64,000 nucleotides of DNA. Source: Bacteroidota bacterium. Its GTDB lineage: Bacteria > Bacteroidota > Bacteroidia > B-17B0 > Aurantibacillaceae. Numbering within the stretch: the stretch's first letter is position 1; each line of letters begins with the position of its first letter. The DNA lies in the NCBI GenBank assembly GCA_029237825.1, contig JAQZBQ010000002.1:476820-540819 (forward strand), written 5' to 3'. The translations under genes were made by a program, and so were the position numbers. The notes beneath the pieces are model-generated. The model was not told the DNA's origin. It saw only the letters and a program-made list of their open reading frames with translations, and ran no database searches. Shown here piece after piece: positions 26,445 through 36,336 of this stretch.

Positions 26445-29399
26445 ATGGTTCATTTAATTTATAAAACTGTATTTGTAATTTCTGTGTTACTATTGATGGC
26501 ATTCGTGAGCGGTCAACAACCTAAATCGGATCCTGATTTTTTAAGTTCGGAATCTCGCTGGGTCGATTCTGTTTTTACTTCATTAAATCCCGATCAAAGG
26601 CTTGCACAGCTTTTTATGGTTGCTGCATATAGTAATAAAGACATGAAACATGTAGCTGAGATTAGGCAGCTCATAGAAAATTATAATATTGGTGGGCTTA
26701 TTTTTATGCAGGGTGGACCCGTTCGTGAAGCTAAACTGAATAATTATTACCAAAGCAAAGCTAAAACACCGTTGTTGATATCCATTGATGGGGAATGGGG
26801 CTTGGCTATGCGGCTCGACAGTACACCTAAGTACCCAAGACAGATGACTCTTGGCGCCATCAAAAACGACTCGTTGATATACCAGATGGGAAAACAAATT
26901 GCACGCGAATGTAAACGCATGGGTATCCATGTCAATTTCGCCCCTGTAGCGGATGTTAATAATAACCCATTGAACCCCGTTATCGGGATGAGAAGTTTTG
27001 GCGAGAATAAATTTAATGTGGCGAACAAAGCAGTAATGTACATGAAAGGTTTACAGGCAGAAGGAGTTATGGCAAATGGCAAACATTTCCCTGGGCATGG
27101 AGACACAGATAGCGATTCCCATAAGACATTGCCGGTGATCAGCGCAAGCCGCGAACGAATGGATTCTTTAGAGTTGTATCCGTTTAAACAATTATTTAGT
27201 CAGGGTTTATCAAGCATCATGGTCGCTCATTTATTTGTACCGAGTTACGATACTACCCGAAATACAGCATCTACCTTGTCGCTATACATTGTTCAGGATC
27301 TTTTAAAAAAGGAATTGGGTTTCAAGGGATTAGTTTTTACCGATGCCCTAAATATGAAGGGCGTTGCTAATTTTTACGATCCGGGTATTGTGGATGTAAA
27401 AGCCTTGCTTGCAGGGAATGATGTATTATTGTTCGCTGAAAACGTTCCTAAAGCGATTGAACAAATTAAGCTCTCTATCAGCAAAGGAGAAATCAGCCAG
27501 CAAGAAATTGATGCGCGTTGCAAAAAAATATTAAAAGCAAAGTACTGGTGCGGACTAAATAAAAACCAATATGTTAATCCGAAAAATTTGTACGAGGACC
27601 TTAATTCGAAAGCTTCTTTTGTTATGAATACCAGGCTTGCTGAAGCATCCATTACACTTTTGAAGAATGATAATAATTTAGTTCCGCTTCAAAGGCTTGA
27701 TACACTAAAAATTGTGGAAGTGTCAGTTGGTGATTCTAGAGAAAATGCCTTTTCCTCAACGCTCAATAAGTATACAAAAATACCACACTTAGGAATAGAC
27801 CACGACGCCTCAAAAAGGGAAAGGGATTCTTTGATGTATAAACTTAAAAATTTCGACCTCGTAATTCTACAGATAAATAAGACATCCTATAAACCAGACA
27901 AAAATTTTGGTTGTTCAGAGGGAAGCCTTGAGGTCATTTCAAAAATATGTTCCACAAAACCAACAATTGCTTGTTTGTTCTCCAATCCATACATCCTGAA
28001 TAAGCTGGCAGATATCCAAAAGGCCAACGGCATTCTTGAGGCATATGAAAATAATTCATTTAGCCAGAAGGCTGCTGCCGAAGCAGTAATGGGTGCCATT
28101 ACCGTAAACGGATCGCTTCCAGTTTCAACTGATTTATTTAAAGCAGGAACTGGGATTTCAATCAAAGAACCTATTCGTGTGCAATATATTATTCCTGAAC
28201 ATATTGGGATTAATAGTCGAAAATTGCTGCAAGTAGATTCCATTGCAAATCATGGCATTAAAGAAAATGCCTATCCGGGGTGCCAGATAGTGGCCTTAAA
28301 AAACGGAAAAGTATTTTATCAGAAAAATTTTGGCAGGCAAACCTACGAATTGTCTTCAGAAAAGGTTAACGATCAAACCATTTACGATCTGGCGTCACTC
28401 ACAAAAATTTTATCATCTTCCCTCGCTTTAATGAAATTAAGTGATAATAACCAGTTTAACTATAATGAATACCTGGAGTTTTATTTTCCTGAATTAAAAG
28501 GGACTAATAAATCTACCATTCAATACAAGGATATGTTAACGCACCAGTCTGGATTACCTGCATGGCTTCCCTTTTGGCAAAAAACAGTTGATAAAAAGAG
28601 CGGATATAAAAGCGGTTATTACAGTGACGAATATTCTGAAAATTTTCCGGTAGAAGTAGCAAAAGGATTGTATGTTGTCAAAGACTTTAATGATTCTATT
28701 TACAATCAAATTATGGCGTGTAAAATGGAAGAAACATGCAAATACGTTTACAGCGATGTGGGGTATTATTTTTCTAAAATTTTAATAGAACGGTTAACAC
28801 AAAAAAAGCTGAATCAGTTTGTGAATTCTGAGTTTTACAAGCCATTAAACCTTGGATTGATGTATAACCCACTTACAGTGTACCCTGCTTCTCAAATTGC
28901 GCCTACTGAGAATGATCTCAAGTTTAGAAAGCAATTAGTTAGAGGATATGTGCATGACCAGGGAGCCGCACTAATGGGAGGTGTTGCCGGACATGCCGGA
29001 TTGTTTGGTAATGCAAATGATGTGGCAATAATTATGCAAATGCTCCTCAATAATGGAAGGTATGCAGGACAATCTATACTAAGTAGGGATGTTATCAGGC
29101 AATACACTTCGTCTCATTTCACGGATAACCGTCGGGGTTTGTGTTTTGATAAGCCCGAACCCGATCCTAAAAAAGAAAGTCCTGTGACCAAAGAATGTAG
29201 TTTACAAAGTTTTGGACACAGTGGATTTACAGGCACCTTCGCCTGGGCAGATCCAGCTAACGGATTGGTATTTGTATTTTTATCCAATCGGGTTTATCCG
29301 GCAGCGGATGAAAATAAACTTGCTAAGCTTGGTATTCGTGGAAAAATTCATAAGCTCTTATACGAGGTTGTAAATGATCAAAGCTTTCTTTTAAACTAG
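26445..29399 (+). CDS. Bifunctional GH3 (NagZ-like) / serine beta-lactamase-family hydrolase
   Basis: 984 aa with a Sec signal peptide. Residues about 35-370 are a GH3 catalytic barrel. KHFPGHGDTDSDSH (about residue 220) is the NagZ His-Asp dyad motif and VFTDALNMKGV (about residue 300) holds the nucleophile Asp. Residues about 395-575 form the GH3 C-terminal alpha/beta domain. From about residue 600 a class C beta-lactamase/esterase domain follows, with SxxK in ASLTKIL (about residue 653) and YSDVGYY (about residue 770). The fusion is known in Bacteroidota. It probably removes N-acetylglucosamine from muropeptides and hydrolyses an acyl or peptide bond in the periplasm. Confidence 0.93.
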   Translation: MVHLIYKTVFVISVLLLMAFVSGQQPKSDPDFLSSESRWVDSVFTSLNPDQRLAQLFMVAAYSNKDMKHVAEIRQLIENYNIGGLIFMQGGPVREAKLNNYYQSKAKTPLLISIDGEWGLAMRLDSTPKYPRQMTLGAIKNDSLIYQMGKQIARECKRMGIHVNFAPVADVNNNPLNPVIGMRSFGENKFNVANKAVMYMKGLQAEGVMANGKHFPGHGDTDSDSHKTLPVISASRERMDSLELYPFKQLFSQGLSSIMVAHLFVPSYDTTRNTASTLSLYIVQDLLKKELGFKGLVFTDALNMKGVANFYDPGIVDVKALLAGNDVLLFAENVPKAIEQIKLSISKGEISQQEIDARCKKILKAKYWCGLNKNQYVNPKNLYEDLNSKASFVMNTRLAEASITLLKNDNNLVPLQRLDTLKIVEVSVGDSRENAFSSTLNKYTKIPHLGIDHDASKRERDSLMYKLKNFDLVILQINKTSYKPDKNFGCSEGSLEVISKICSTKPTIACLFSNPYILNKLADIQKANGILEAYENNSFSQKAAAEAVMGAITVNGSLPVSTDLFKAGTGISIKEPIRVQYIIPEHIGINSRKLLQVDSIANHGIKENAYPGCQIVALKNGKVFYQKNFGRQTYELSSEKVNDQTIYDLASLTKILSSSLALMKLSDNNQFNYNEYLEFYFPELKGTNKSTIQYKDMLTHQSGLPAWLPFWQKTVDKKSGYKSGYYSDEYSENFPVEVAKGLYVVKDFNDSIYNQIMACKMEETCKYVYSDVGYYFSKILIERLTQKKLNQFVNSEFYKPLNLGLMYNPLTVYPASQIAPTENDLKFRKQLVRGYVHDQGAALMGGVAGHAGLFGNANDVAIIMQMLLNNGRYAGQSILSRDVIRQYTSSHFTDNRRGLCFDKPEPDPKKESPVTKECSLQSFGHSGFTGTFAWADPANGLVFVFLSNRVYPAADENKLAKLGIRGKIHKLLYEVVNDQSFLLN

Positions 29400-29443
29400 G
29401 TGTTTTTTCGTTATATTTATTAAACTATTTATTTGTGTCAAAG

Positions 29444-30154
29444 ATGAGTCATGATGTGAGTTCTCAAAAAGAGCAGATCCTAAAACTATTGAAGGAGAAA
29501 TCAGTGATGAAGCAGGATGTTTTCCGTAACACGGTTGCATCATTTGCTTTATTGAAAGAGTGTGTGAGGGAAATTGCCGCTGATCTTGCTACTGAGACCC
29601 ATGAAATAGATAAACGGATCATTGTATCGGCCACCGAAACGAATGCTTACGCAACCCAGTTAAGAGTGGCCGGAGATATGCTCGAATTTTTCATGCATAC
29701 CAACGTGTTTGAGTTCGAGAAATCGCATTCAATGTTTAGAACGGGCTACGTTAAACAAAATGAATATAATTCGTATTGTGGAATTATCAATGTCTATAAT
29801 TTTTTATCCGATTCATTTAAATTCAACCGGTTGAATGACTTAGGGTATCTGGTGTGCCGGATATTTATTAACCGGGAAATGAAATTTTTTATTGAGGCAA
29901 AGGGCCCGATTGGAGTAAAATATTCTTCTTTTTCTGATGAGCCTCTGGAAAAAGAACAGGTATGTGAGATAATTAACGACTTGATTATTTACGCCATAAC
30001 ATTCGATTTATTCACTCCACCTATTGAACAGGTGAGAGAGGTTTCTGTGAATGAAATTCAGGAAAAAGTCAGCAGTATAAATCTGAGAACCGGTAAGCGT
30101 TTAGGGTATGGAACAAGCGCCTCTTATGACGAAGACACGAATATGTATATTTAG
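29444..30154 (+). CDS. Conserved hypothetical protein upstream of MFS/spermidine synthase
   Basis: 236 aa from ATG 29444 (GTG 29435 is also possible). No signal peptide or membrane helix is seen; it is a soluble mixed alpha/beta protein. The N-terminal 70 residues look helical, with charged heptads (EQILKLLKEKSVMKQDVFRNTVASFALLKE in part). The middle has NVYNFLSDSFKFNRLNDLGYLVCRIFINRE. The C-terminal tail YDEDTNMYI is acidic. I recognise no named domain. Its stop lies 3 bp before the start of the MFS/spermidine synthase gene, so the two are co-transcribed and perhaps translationally coupled. Confidence 0.75.
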   Translation: MSHDVSSQKEQILKLLKEKSVMKQDVFRNTVASFALLKECVREIAADLATETHEIDKRIIVSATETNAYATQLRVAGDMLEFFMHTNVFEFEKSHSMFRTGYVKQNEYNSYCGIINVYNFLSDSFKFNRLNDLGYLVCRIFINREMKFFIEAKGPIGVKYSSFSDEPLEKEQVCEIINDLIIYAITFDLFTPPIEQVREVSVNEIQEKVSSINLRTGKRLGYGTSASYDEDTNMYI

Positions 30155-30157
30155 TTC

Positions 30158-31621
30158 ATGCTTACTAAAAACAGGCTACTGATTATTTCTTTCACCGAAG
30201 GTGCTTCAGTGATGGCAGCTGAAATATGTGGCGCTAAATTGTTGTCACCATTCTTTGGAAGTAGTTTATATGTGTGGAGTTCTGTAATGGCCATTACCCT
30301 TGGCGGACTTGCGAGCGGATATTTTATTGGAGGTCAGCTTAGTAAAAAGGCCAACAAGCAAGCAATTCTGTTCTCCGTTTTAATAACCGCAGTTTGTTGT
30401 TTATTTCTGATGCCTTTGATGGAACCGTTATTTGTATTACTGGCATCGTCATTCAGTTTAATTCCTGCGGTTATAATCAGCGTTTTGTTCTTATTATTTC
30501 CTACAATGGCATGTATGGGGGCAACGTCCCCATTAATCATCGCTATGCTTACCAGTGAAAATTATGAAAGCGGGGCTAATAGCGGAATGGTGTACGCAAT
30601 TTCTACTGTAGGCGGAATCCTGGCAACTTTTTTGTGCGGGTTTTACCTTATCCCGAGTGTGGGAGTTAAGATGAGTTTGTTTTGTTTTGCAATTACTTTG
30701 GCAGGCGTTTCTTTACTTCTTTTTAAAAAAAAAAGGACGCTTAGTTTGGTTTTACTTTTTGGAGTAGTTATTTCTTTATATGGAATTCTTAAAACAAAAC
30801 CAAACTCCTTTACCATTTATAAATCCGAAGGAATTTTAGGCAAACTTGAAGTAAGGGATGAACCAACACACGCAAATCCTTCTTTGATGGTTAGAAATCT
30901 TCTGATTAATGCCACGATTCAAACGGAAATGGACGTATCAACCCATCAGTCGGTTTCAGAATATGTTCGTTTAATAAAAAAAAATATTCCTTATTTACCT
31001 AAAGGTAAAGTTTTAGTTTTAGGTTTGGGCGGTGGGGTAGTGGCCAATCTGTTTAAGGATGAAGGGTACAATGTTACCGCTGTTGAATTTGATGAACGCA
31101 TCATTGAAATGTCAAGGAACTTTTTTTTTCTAAATGATTCCGTTAAAACTGTTTGTGCTGATGCGCGTTATTACATTAACAATTCACAAGAAGAATTTAA
31201 TTTAATTTTCTTTGATGTGTTTAAAGCAGAGGAACAACCAGCTCACGTACTTACCATGGAAAGTCTTCGTCGTTTAAAATCAGTAATGAAGAATGATGCG
31301 ATGGTACTTATTAATACCCATGGCTATCTAAATGGAAAATTGGGCAGAGGCACTCAGTGTATGCTTGCAACTCTAAAGAGTGCCGGGTTTGATCTGAAAA
31401 TTTGCACATTTAATGAAGACGAGGATTATAGAAACCTGCTGGTTGTTGCTTCCCTTGATCCTATTGAGCAAACGCTGCATGGGGAACTATATCCATTGAT
31501 GCTTGAAAATTTAAGCTTAGTGAACACGGATGATGTTCCGATAATGGAGGCTTTAAATGCGCCAGCCAATCAAAGATTCAGAAGTCTTTACCTGAAAAAC
31601 TATATTCTCTGGAATTACTGA
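30158..31621 (+). CDS. Fused MFS-like transporter / spermidine synthase-like methylase domain
   Basis: 487 aa. Residues about 1-210 form about seven membrane helices, starting SFTEGASVMAAEICGAKLLSPFFG, typical of these fusions. Residues about 215-470 are a Rossmann spermidine-synthase-like domain: VLVLGLGGGVVANLFK (cofactor loop), VTAVEFDERIIEMSR, and IFFDVFKAEEQPAHVLT where a catalytic Asp is expected. Family members occur widely and are only loosely linked to polyamine synthesis; the substrate is not established. It ends immediately against the convergent POT transporter stop. Confidence 0.9.
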   Translation: MLTKNRLLIISFTEGASVMAAEICGAKLLSPFFGSSLYVWSSVMAITLGGLASGYFIGGQLSKKANKQAILFSVLITAVCCLFLMPLMEPLFVLLASSFSLIPAVIISVLFLLFPTMACMGATSPLIIAMLTSENYESGANSGMVYAISTVGGILATFLCGFYLIPSVGVKMSLFCFAITLAGVSLLLFKKKRTLSLVLLFGVVISLYGILKTKPNSFTIYKSEGILGKLEVRDEPTHANPSLMVRNLLINATIQTEMDVSTHQSVSEYVRLIKKNIPYLPKGKVLVLGLGGGVVANLFKDEGYNVTAVEFDERIIEMSRNFFFLNDSVKTVCADARYYINNSQEEFNLIFFDVFKAEEQPAHVLTMESLRRLKSVMKNDAMVLINTHGYLNGKLGRGTQCMLATLKSAGFDLKICTFNEDEDYRNLLVVASLDPIEQTLHGELYPLMLENLSLVNTDDVPIMEALNAPANQRFRSLYLKNYILWNY

Positions 31622-33259
31622 TCAGGCTTCTTTAAAAGCTTTGTTTAGTCTTTTTAAAAGCAACATCATTACAGCAAAGGCAACCATCAAAAGGGCAAAG
31701 TTTAGCCAAAAGAAATACGCTTTATTGTCAAACTTATCCCAATTTTTTGCCAAAACGCCGCTTAGTTTATTGCCGATAGACGTGGCAAGACTCCAGCCTC
31801 CCATCATTAAAGCCGTGAACCTCAGGGGCGATAATTTGGAAACCATGGATAGTCCCATGGGACTCAAACAGAGTTCACCAATGGTGATCACTCCATAACT
31901 TCCAACGAGCCACCACGCACTTGCTTTGCTCATTCCGTTATTCGTAAAATAAACTGCTGCAACCATCACCAAGGTTGAGAGCGCACTGATTAAAAGGCCG
32001 TACGCAATTTTGGTGGCTGTGGTTGGTTCCATATTTCGTTTTCTCAAAAAGCCAAAAAATAACACAACCACCGGAGTTAATATGATCACAAAAAACGGAT
32101 TGATCGACTGGAAAAGTTCAGTCGGCATGAGTGTAAGGTTTTCGCCTTCTTTCGGATAATCTTCCGGCGACATGTTTTTAAAGTACGAAGGGTAATCCAT
32201 GCATTTAATTGCATTTCCACTTGCATCTTTAATTCTACGGAAATGTTCGTCTAATTTATAAACCGAATCATTTTTTGCAACCACCGACTTGTCACATAGA
32301 TAAAGTGAATCAGCTAATGGAACCATTGCTGTGGGCATAGCCCTGTCTGTATATGAATTGGCATACGTGGTGAGAGCGGTACCATTCAGTTTAAATATTG
32401 CCCAGAAAATGATTACAATTCCAAAAATAGTATACATCGTTCCAACAGGTTGTTTTTCTTCCTGCGTACAGCTTTTATAAATGGTTGCGTAAAAATAGAC
32501 TACCGGAATGCATGCACATAAGAATGCATCGGTACTGTCACTTCCAAAAAACGTATCAGGAATAAACCAGCCGATCATTCCAAATCCAAATGCTACCGCC
32601 AATACTTTTAAGAAACGCATGATAATGGGCTTATCTTCAGGACTTGGTTCCTTCCTAACGTCAACATGCTTATAATGCTTCATTCCAACCCAAAATGTTA
32701 TAACGCCTAAAAACATTCCTATTCCCGCAGTAATAAAAGCCCAGTTCCATCCATATTTAATGCGCATAAAGGCTGCTATGAAATTGCAGAGGAACGCACC
32801 AATATTGATACTCATATAAAATAGGTTATACCCGGTATCTTTATGGGCTTTGTATTTAGGATCATTGTAAAGGTTGCCTAATAAAGTGGAAATGTTTGGT
32901 TTGAAAAAACCATTTCCCACAATCATAATTACTAAAGCAAGATAAAATGCCCATTCTTCATGTATAGATAAAAGACAATATCCAACTCCCATCAATATCC
33001 CGCCTAATGTAATTGCAAAACGGTAGCCGAGTTTCATATCTGCTAATAAGCCCCCAATAAACGGAGTTAGATACACGCAGGCTATAAAAGTTCCAAACAC
33101 ATCGGAAGCTTTCCCGCTTTCCCATCCAAACCCTCCGGTTTCCGTATCGGTCATGTAAAGAAAGAAAATACCTATCATTAAATAATAGCCGAATCTTTCC
33201 CAGAATTCAGTAAAAGCTAAAAAGAATAGTCCGGTTGGATGTTTAGTGGTTGAGCCCAT
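31622..33259 (-). CDS. Proton-dependent oligopeptide (POT/PTR2) transporter
   Basis: 545 aa, 12-14 membrane helices. The POT signature ExxERFxYY appears as EFWERFGYY (about residues 17-25), and the helix-2/3 region FGTFIACVYLTPFIGGLLADMKLG and FYMSINIGAFLCN match the family. A long soluble loop (about residues 330-385) separates the two halves. It imports di/tripeptides using the proton gradient. It is the last gene of a long minus-strand run, 33 bp after a small secreted protein. Convergent with the MFS/spermidine synthase gene without a gap. Confidence 0.94.
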   Translation of the reverse strand: MGSTTKHPTGLFFLAFTEFWERFGYYLMIGIFFLYMTDTETGGFGWESGKASDVFGTFIACVYLTPFIGGLLADMKLGYRFAITLGGILMGVGYCLLSIHEEWAFYLALVIMIVGNGFFKPNISTLLGNLYNDPKYKAHKDTGYNLFYMSINIGAFLCNFIAAFMRIKYGWNWAFITAGIGMFLGVITFWVGMKHYKHVDVRKEPSPEDKPIIMRFLKVLAVAFGFGMIGWFIPDTFFGSDSTDAFLCACIPVVYFYATIYKSCTQEEKQPVGTMYTIFGIVIIFWAIFKLNGTALTTYANSYTDRAMPTAMVPLADSLYLCDKSVVAKNDSVYKLDEHFRRIKDASGNAIKCMDYPSYFKNMSPEDYPKEGENLTLMPTELFQSINPFFVIILTPVVVLFFGFLRKRNMEPTTATKIAYGLLISALSTLVMVAAVYFTNNGMSKASAWWLVGSYGVITIGELCLSPMGLSMVSKLSPLRFTALMMGGWSLATSIGNKLSGVLAKNWDKFDNKAYFFWLNFALLMVAFAVMMLLLKRLNKAFKEA

Positions 33260-33292
33260 GATGTCTTGTTTTTATAAATATAAATAAAGAAT

Positions 33293-33691
33293 TTATTTTG
33301 CCAGAAATTTGTTTTGAAGAAATATGTGCCGGTTTTTCGTGTTAAGAAATTCAATCCATATTTCTGATGAGGCATGACACGGACCTTCAACTAATGTTTC
33401 GAAAATGGTATCGTGTTTTGAATGAGAATATTTCATTCCCGGAACAGGACGTAACACAAAAATTGAATCGCTCGTGGTAGAAATTAACATCGCATTTTTC
33501 ACATTGATACGAATATGTTGACTCAGGCTATCGGGGAGTATCAGTAAAAAACGGTCTGACCGGTTTTTAACTATAGTATCATTCTTAATGCCAGTCTGAA
33601 AAAACAAAAAGCGGTTATCCTCTCTCTTTATTTTAATAGCGGTTTGGGCTTGAACAGAGAAGGAAATAAGAATAAGTAATAAAAATTTCAT
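33293..33691 (-). CDS. Small secreted hypothetical protein
   Basis: 132 aa with a short signal peptide (FLLLILISFSVQAQ). The mature part is about 115 residues, beta-rich, without Cys clusters apart from one GPCHASSE segment. No domain is recognised. It is placed between the D-2-hydroxyacid dehydrogenase (35 bp) and the POT transporter (33 bp) on the same strand. Confidence 0.65.
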   Translation of the reverse strand: MKFLLLILISFSVQAQTAIKIKREDNRFLFFQTGIKNDTIVKNRSDRFLLILPDSLSQHIRINVKNAMLISTTSDSIFVLRPVPGMKYSHSKHDTIFETLVEGPCHASSEIWIEFLNTKNRHIFLQNKFLAK

Positions 33692-33726
33692 CAGGAACTC
33701 AAGCTGCCTTAATAACTGAATAACGA

Positions 33727-34680
33727 TTATTTTAACGCGTCAATCAGTTTTTCTGCCAGTTCTACTCCAATCCGCTCCTGCGCTTCATTTGTAGCAGCAC
33801 CGATATGGGGAGTCAATGATATTTTCGGGTGCTTTAACAATAATTCGTTTGGCGTTGGTTCGTTTTCAAACACATCAAGGCAAGCGTGCGCAATTTTGCC
33901 GGAATTTAATCCACCTAATAAATCCGCCTCATCAATAACACCGCCACGCGAGGCATTAATAAGAATTACCCCATTTTTCATCGAATCAATTTCTTTAGCA
34001 GTGATCATCTTCCCGCCAGGAACATGCATTGAAATCATATCTGACTGAGTGATCAGATCTTCGAGGCTCACAGTTTTGATCTTTACAATTAAACCTTCCG
34101 TGCCGTGAATATCGAGTTTTAAATCCGCTTCTTTTACAAAAGGATCATAGGCTAAAACTTTCATCCCACATCCAAGCGCTATTTTAGCAGTAAATTGGCC
34201 AATTCGTCCAAACCCAATGATACCGATGGTTTTATCACGTAGTTCGATTCCTTTAGAATAATTTTTCTTTAATTCATCAAACTTTGAATTTCCATTTAAT
34301 GGCATAGTTCTGTTACTGTCGTATACAAATCGAACGGCATTAAACAAGTGGGCAAACACCAGTTCAGCAACAGAATTGCTTGAGGCGGCAGGTGTATTAA
34401 TAACCTGTAAACCTTTTGACCGCGCATATTCAACATCAATATTATCCATGCCCACACCGCCGCGACCAATGACTTTTAAGTTGGGACAAGCATCAATAAG
34501 GTCTTTACGCACTTTTGTTGCGCTACGAACCGTTAATGCCACATAACCTTTTAAATTGATTTCTGAAGCGAGGTTTTCTTGCGGAACTTTTTCGGTTACT
34601 ACAGTAAAGCCCGCTTTTTCTAATATGTTTTTCCCCACGGAATCAATACCGTCGTTTGCCAATATTAATTTGTTCATCAT
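33727..34680 (-). CDS. D-2-hydroxyacid dehydrogenase, probable phosphoglycerate dehydrogenase
   Basis: 317 aa, lacking the C-terminal ACT domain of long SerA forms. It has the NAD-binding GFGRIGQ, VIGRGGVGMDNIDVEYA with the catalytic-domain Arg segment, NASRGGVIDEADL, and SLTPHIGAATNEAQERIG with the catalytic His. Most likely converts 3-phosphoglycerate to 3-phosphohydroxypyruvate in serine synthesis, as the short ACT-less forms do in Bacteroidota. Start ATG at 34680 (ATG at 34677 is an alternative). It begins 7 bp after the upstream outer-membrane protein gene, so it is probably read through from the chaperone operon. Confidence 0.88.
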   Translation of the reverse strand: MMNKLILANDGIDSVGKNILEKAGFTVVTEKVPQENLASEINLKGYVALTVRSATKVRKDLIDACPNLKVIGRGGVGMDNIDVEYARSKGLQVINTPAASSNSVAELVFAHLFNAVRFVYDSNRTMPLNGNSKFDELKKNYSKGIELRDKTIGIIGFGRIGQFTAKIALGCGMKVLAYDPFVKEADLKLDIHGTEGLIVKIKTVSLEDLITQSDMISMHVPGGKMITAKEIDSMKNGVILINASRGGVIDEADLLGGLNSGKIAHACLDVFENEPTPNELLLKHPKISLTPHIGAATNEAQERIGVELAEKLIDALK

Positions 34681-34687
34681 TTATAAT

Positions 34688-35353
34688 TTAAAATTTTGCA
34701 GATATACCAAACTGAACAGCCGGGCCACCTAATCCGGCTTCAATTGCTACACCAACATTTTTAATGAAATAGTAACGCATGCCAATTCCCAGTCTGAATG
34801 CAACGGGGAGTATATTAAGTGTTTGAGACACGTCATATACTTCTTTCTGGTCGTTTATATTGCTTGAATAAACACGAGTTTGTTTATAGCCGATTCCTCC
34901 TGTAGCATAAGGATCAAGGTATTTTGATGTGGCAAAATGAATGTTGATTTTTGCCAGCATCCGCTGTTTACTCAAGCCAAGAGTATATACGTTATTTTGA
35001 TCTTCGTATTGATTTGTCGCGTAATTGAATACGGAGTGCGTTTCAGTATATTTTGCAGTAACTGATGCATAAGTATAATCCATCCCTAAACCAATAACAT
35101 CATTTACCATGTATTCAAATTTTCCTCCCAGGTGGTTCAGGTTGGAAACTTCAATGTTGCCGGCGCCGGATTCAGAAACGATGTTCTTTATGTATTTCCC
35201 AACCATGTAAGGATATCCATAGTAAGCGTCAATAATAAATTTACCTTTTCCTACGCATTTTTCTGAGCTTTCGTTTTTAGAATTCTGCGCATTGACAGTG
35301 TTAGCGCAATACACAATGAAAGATGCAAATAGTAAAGCCTTGATGTTTTTCAT
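34688..35353 (-). CDS. Outer-membrane beta-barrel protein
   Basis: 221 aa with a signal peptide (ALLFASFIVYCANTVNA). Alternating amphipathic strands with aromatic girdles (GLGMDYTYASVTAKY, YATGGIGYKQTRVY, FRLGIGMRYYF) suggest an 8-stranded barrel. It ends in a C-terminal Phe (GISAKF), the usual BAM signal. It sits 7 bp after moxR and 7 bp before the dehydrogenase gene. Function unknown. Confidence 0.82.
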   Translation of the reverse strand: MKNIKALLFASFIVYCANTVNAQNSKNESSEKCVGKGKFIIDAYYGYPYMVGKYIKNIVSESGAGNIEVSNLNHLGGKFEYMVNDVIGLGMDYTYASVTAKYTETHSVFNYATNQYEDQNNVYTLGLSKQRMLAKINIHFATSKYLDPYATGGIGYKQTRVYSSNINDQKEVYDVSQTLNILPVAFRLGIGMRYYFIKNVGVAIEAGLGGPAVQFGISAKF

Positions 35354-35360
35354 ATTTATT

Positions 35361-36323
35361 TTATTTTAATTGTTCAATAATGGATTCAATGCTCATGCCA
35401 TCCGCTTCCGCTTTGTAATTGCGGATAATCCGGTGTCTCAAAATGGCATTGGCAACGGCTTTCACATCTTCAATATCCGGACTATATTTTCCGTTAATTG
35501 CAGCGTGGCATTTTGCACCAAGCACTAAAAACTGAGAGGCACGCGGACCTGCACCCCAGGCAAGGTATTTTTTTGTAACGTCGGAACTGAACTCGGAGTT
35601 TAACCGGGTTTTGTTAACCAGTTTAACCGCATATTCCAACACGTTATCTGCTACCGGTATTTTACGAATAATATTTTGGAAATAAATAATTTCTTCGGAT
35701 GAGATTATTTTTGTCAATTCGACTTTTGAATCAGCAGTAGTCATTTTTACAACCTGCAATTCTTCCTGAAAACTCGGATAATCCAACCACACATTAAACA
35801 TAAACCGGTCTAACTGCGCTTCGGGTAGAGGATAGGTTCCTTCCTGTTCAATTGGATTTTGTGTGGCGAGTACAAAAAAGGGTTTGCCAAGTTCATATTT
35901 TTTTCCGGCAGTAGTCACCGAACGTTCTTGCATGGCTTCCAATAAAGCGGCCTGAGTTTTGGGCGGTGTACGGTTAATTTCGTCAGCCAAAACGATATTG
36001 GCAAACAAAGGCCCTTTGATGAATTTGAAATTGCGTTGTTCATCCAGTATTTCCGATCCGATGATATCACCCGGCATTAAATCCGGAGTAAATTGAATGC
36101 GATTGAAACTTAAACCTAAAACGTCTGCTATTGTATTTACCAGCAGTGTTTTAGCAAGTCCAGGAACACCAACTAATAAGCAATGTCCCTTACAAAAAAT
36201 GGAAATGAGTACATTTTTCACGGTATCATTCTGTCCAACAATTACTTTTGCAATTTCAGAGTTCAATTCTTTGTATTTTACTACAAAGGCATCTATTGCT
36301 TCAACATCGTTTTTATAATTCAT
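35361..36323 (-). CDS. MoxR-family AAA+ ATPase
   Basis: 320 aa from ATG 36323. The open frame extends upstream to a GTG at 36386, but that would overlap the surA end by 50 bases, so ATG is preferred. Walker A is GVPGLAKTLL, Walker B VLADEINRTPPKTQ, sensor 1 ATQNPIEQEG and the arginine-finger region TYPLPEAQLDRF. MoxR ATPases act as chaperones that mature or insert complexes, often with VWA-domain partners, none of which lies here. It is embedded between surA and an outer-membrane protein gene. Confidence 0.92.
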   Translation of the reverse strand: MNYKNDVEAIDAFVVKYKELNSEIAKVIVGQNDTVKNVLISIFCKGHCLLVGVPGLAKTLLVNTIADVLGLSFNRIQFTPDLMPGDIIGSEILDEQRNFKFIKGPLFANIVLADEINRTPPKTQAALLEAMQERSVTTAGKKYELGKPFFVLATQNPIEQEGTYPLPEAQLDRFMFNVWLDYPSFQEELQVVKMTTADSKVELTKIISSEEIIYFQNIIRKIPVADNVLEYAVKLVNKTRLNSEFSSDVTKKYLAWGAGPRASQFLVLGAKCHAAINGKYSPDIEDVKAVANAILRHRIIRNYKAEADGMSIESIIEQLK

Positions 36324-36336
36324 ATTATAATTTGAA

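Noticed and set aside
26445..29399. Frameshift fusion of two separate genes in the GH3/beta-lactamase protein
   Set aside because: The frame is continuous, both domains keep active-site motifs, and this fusion is a known Bacteroidota architecture.
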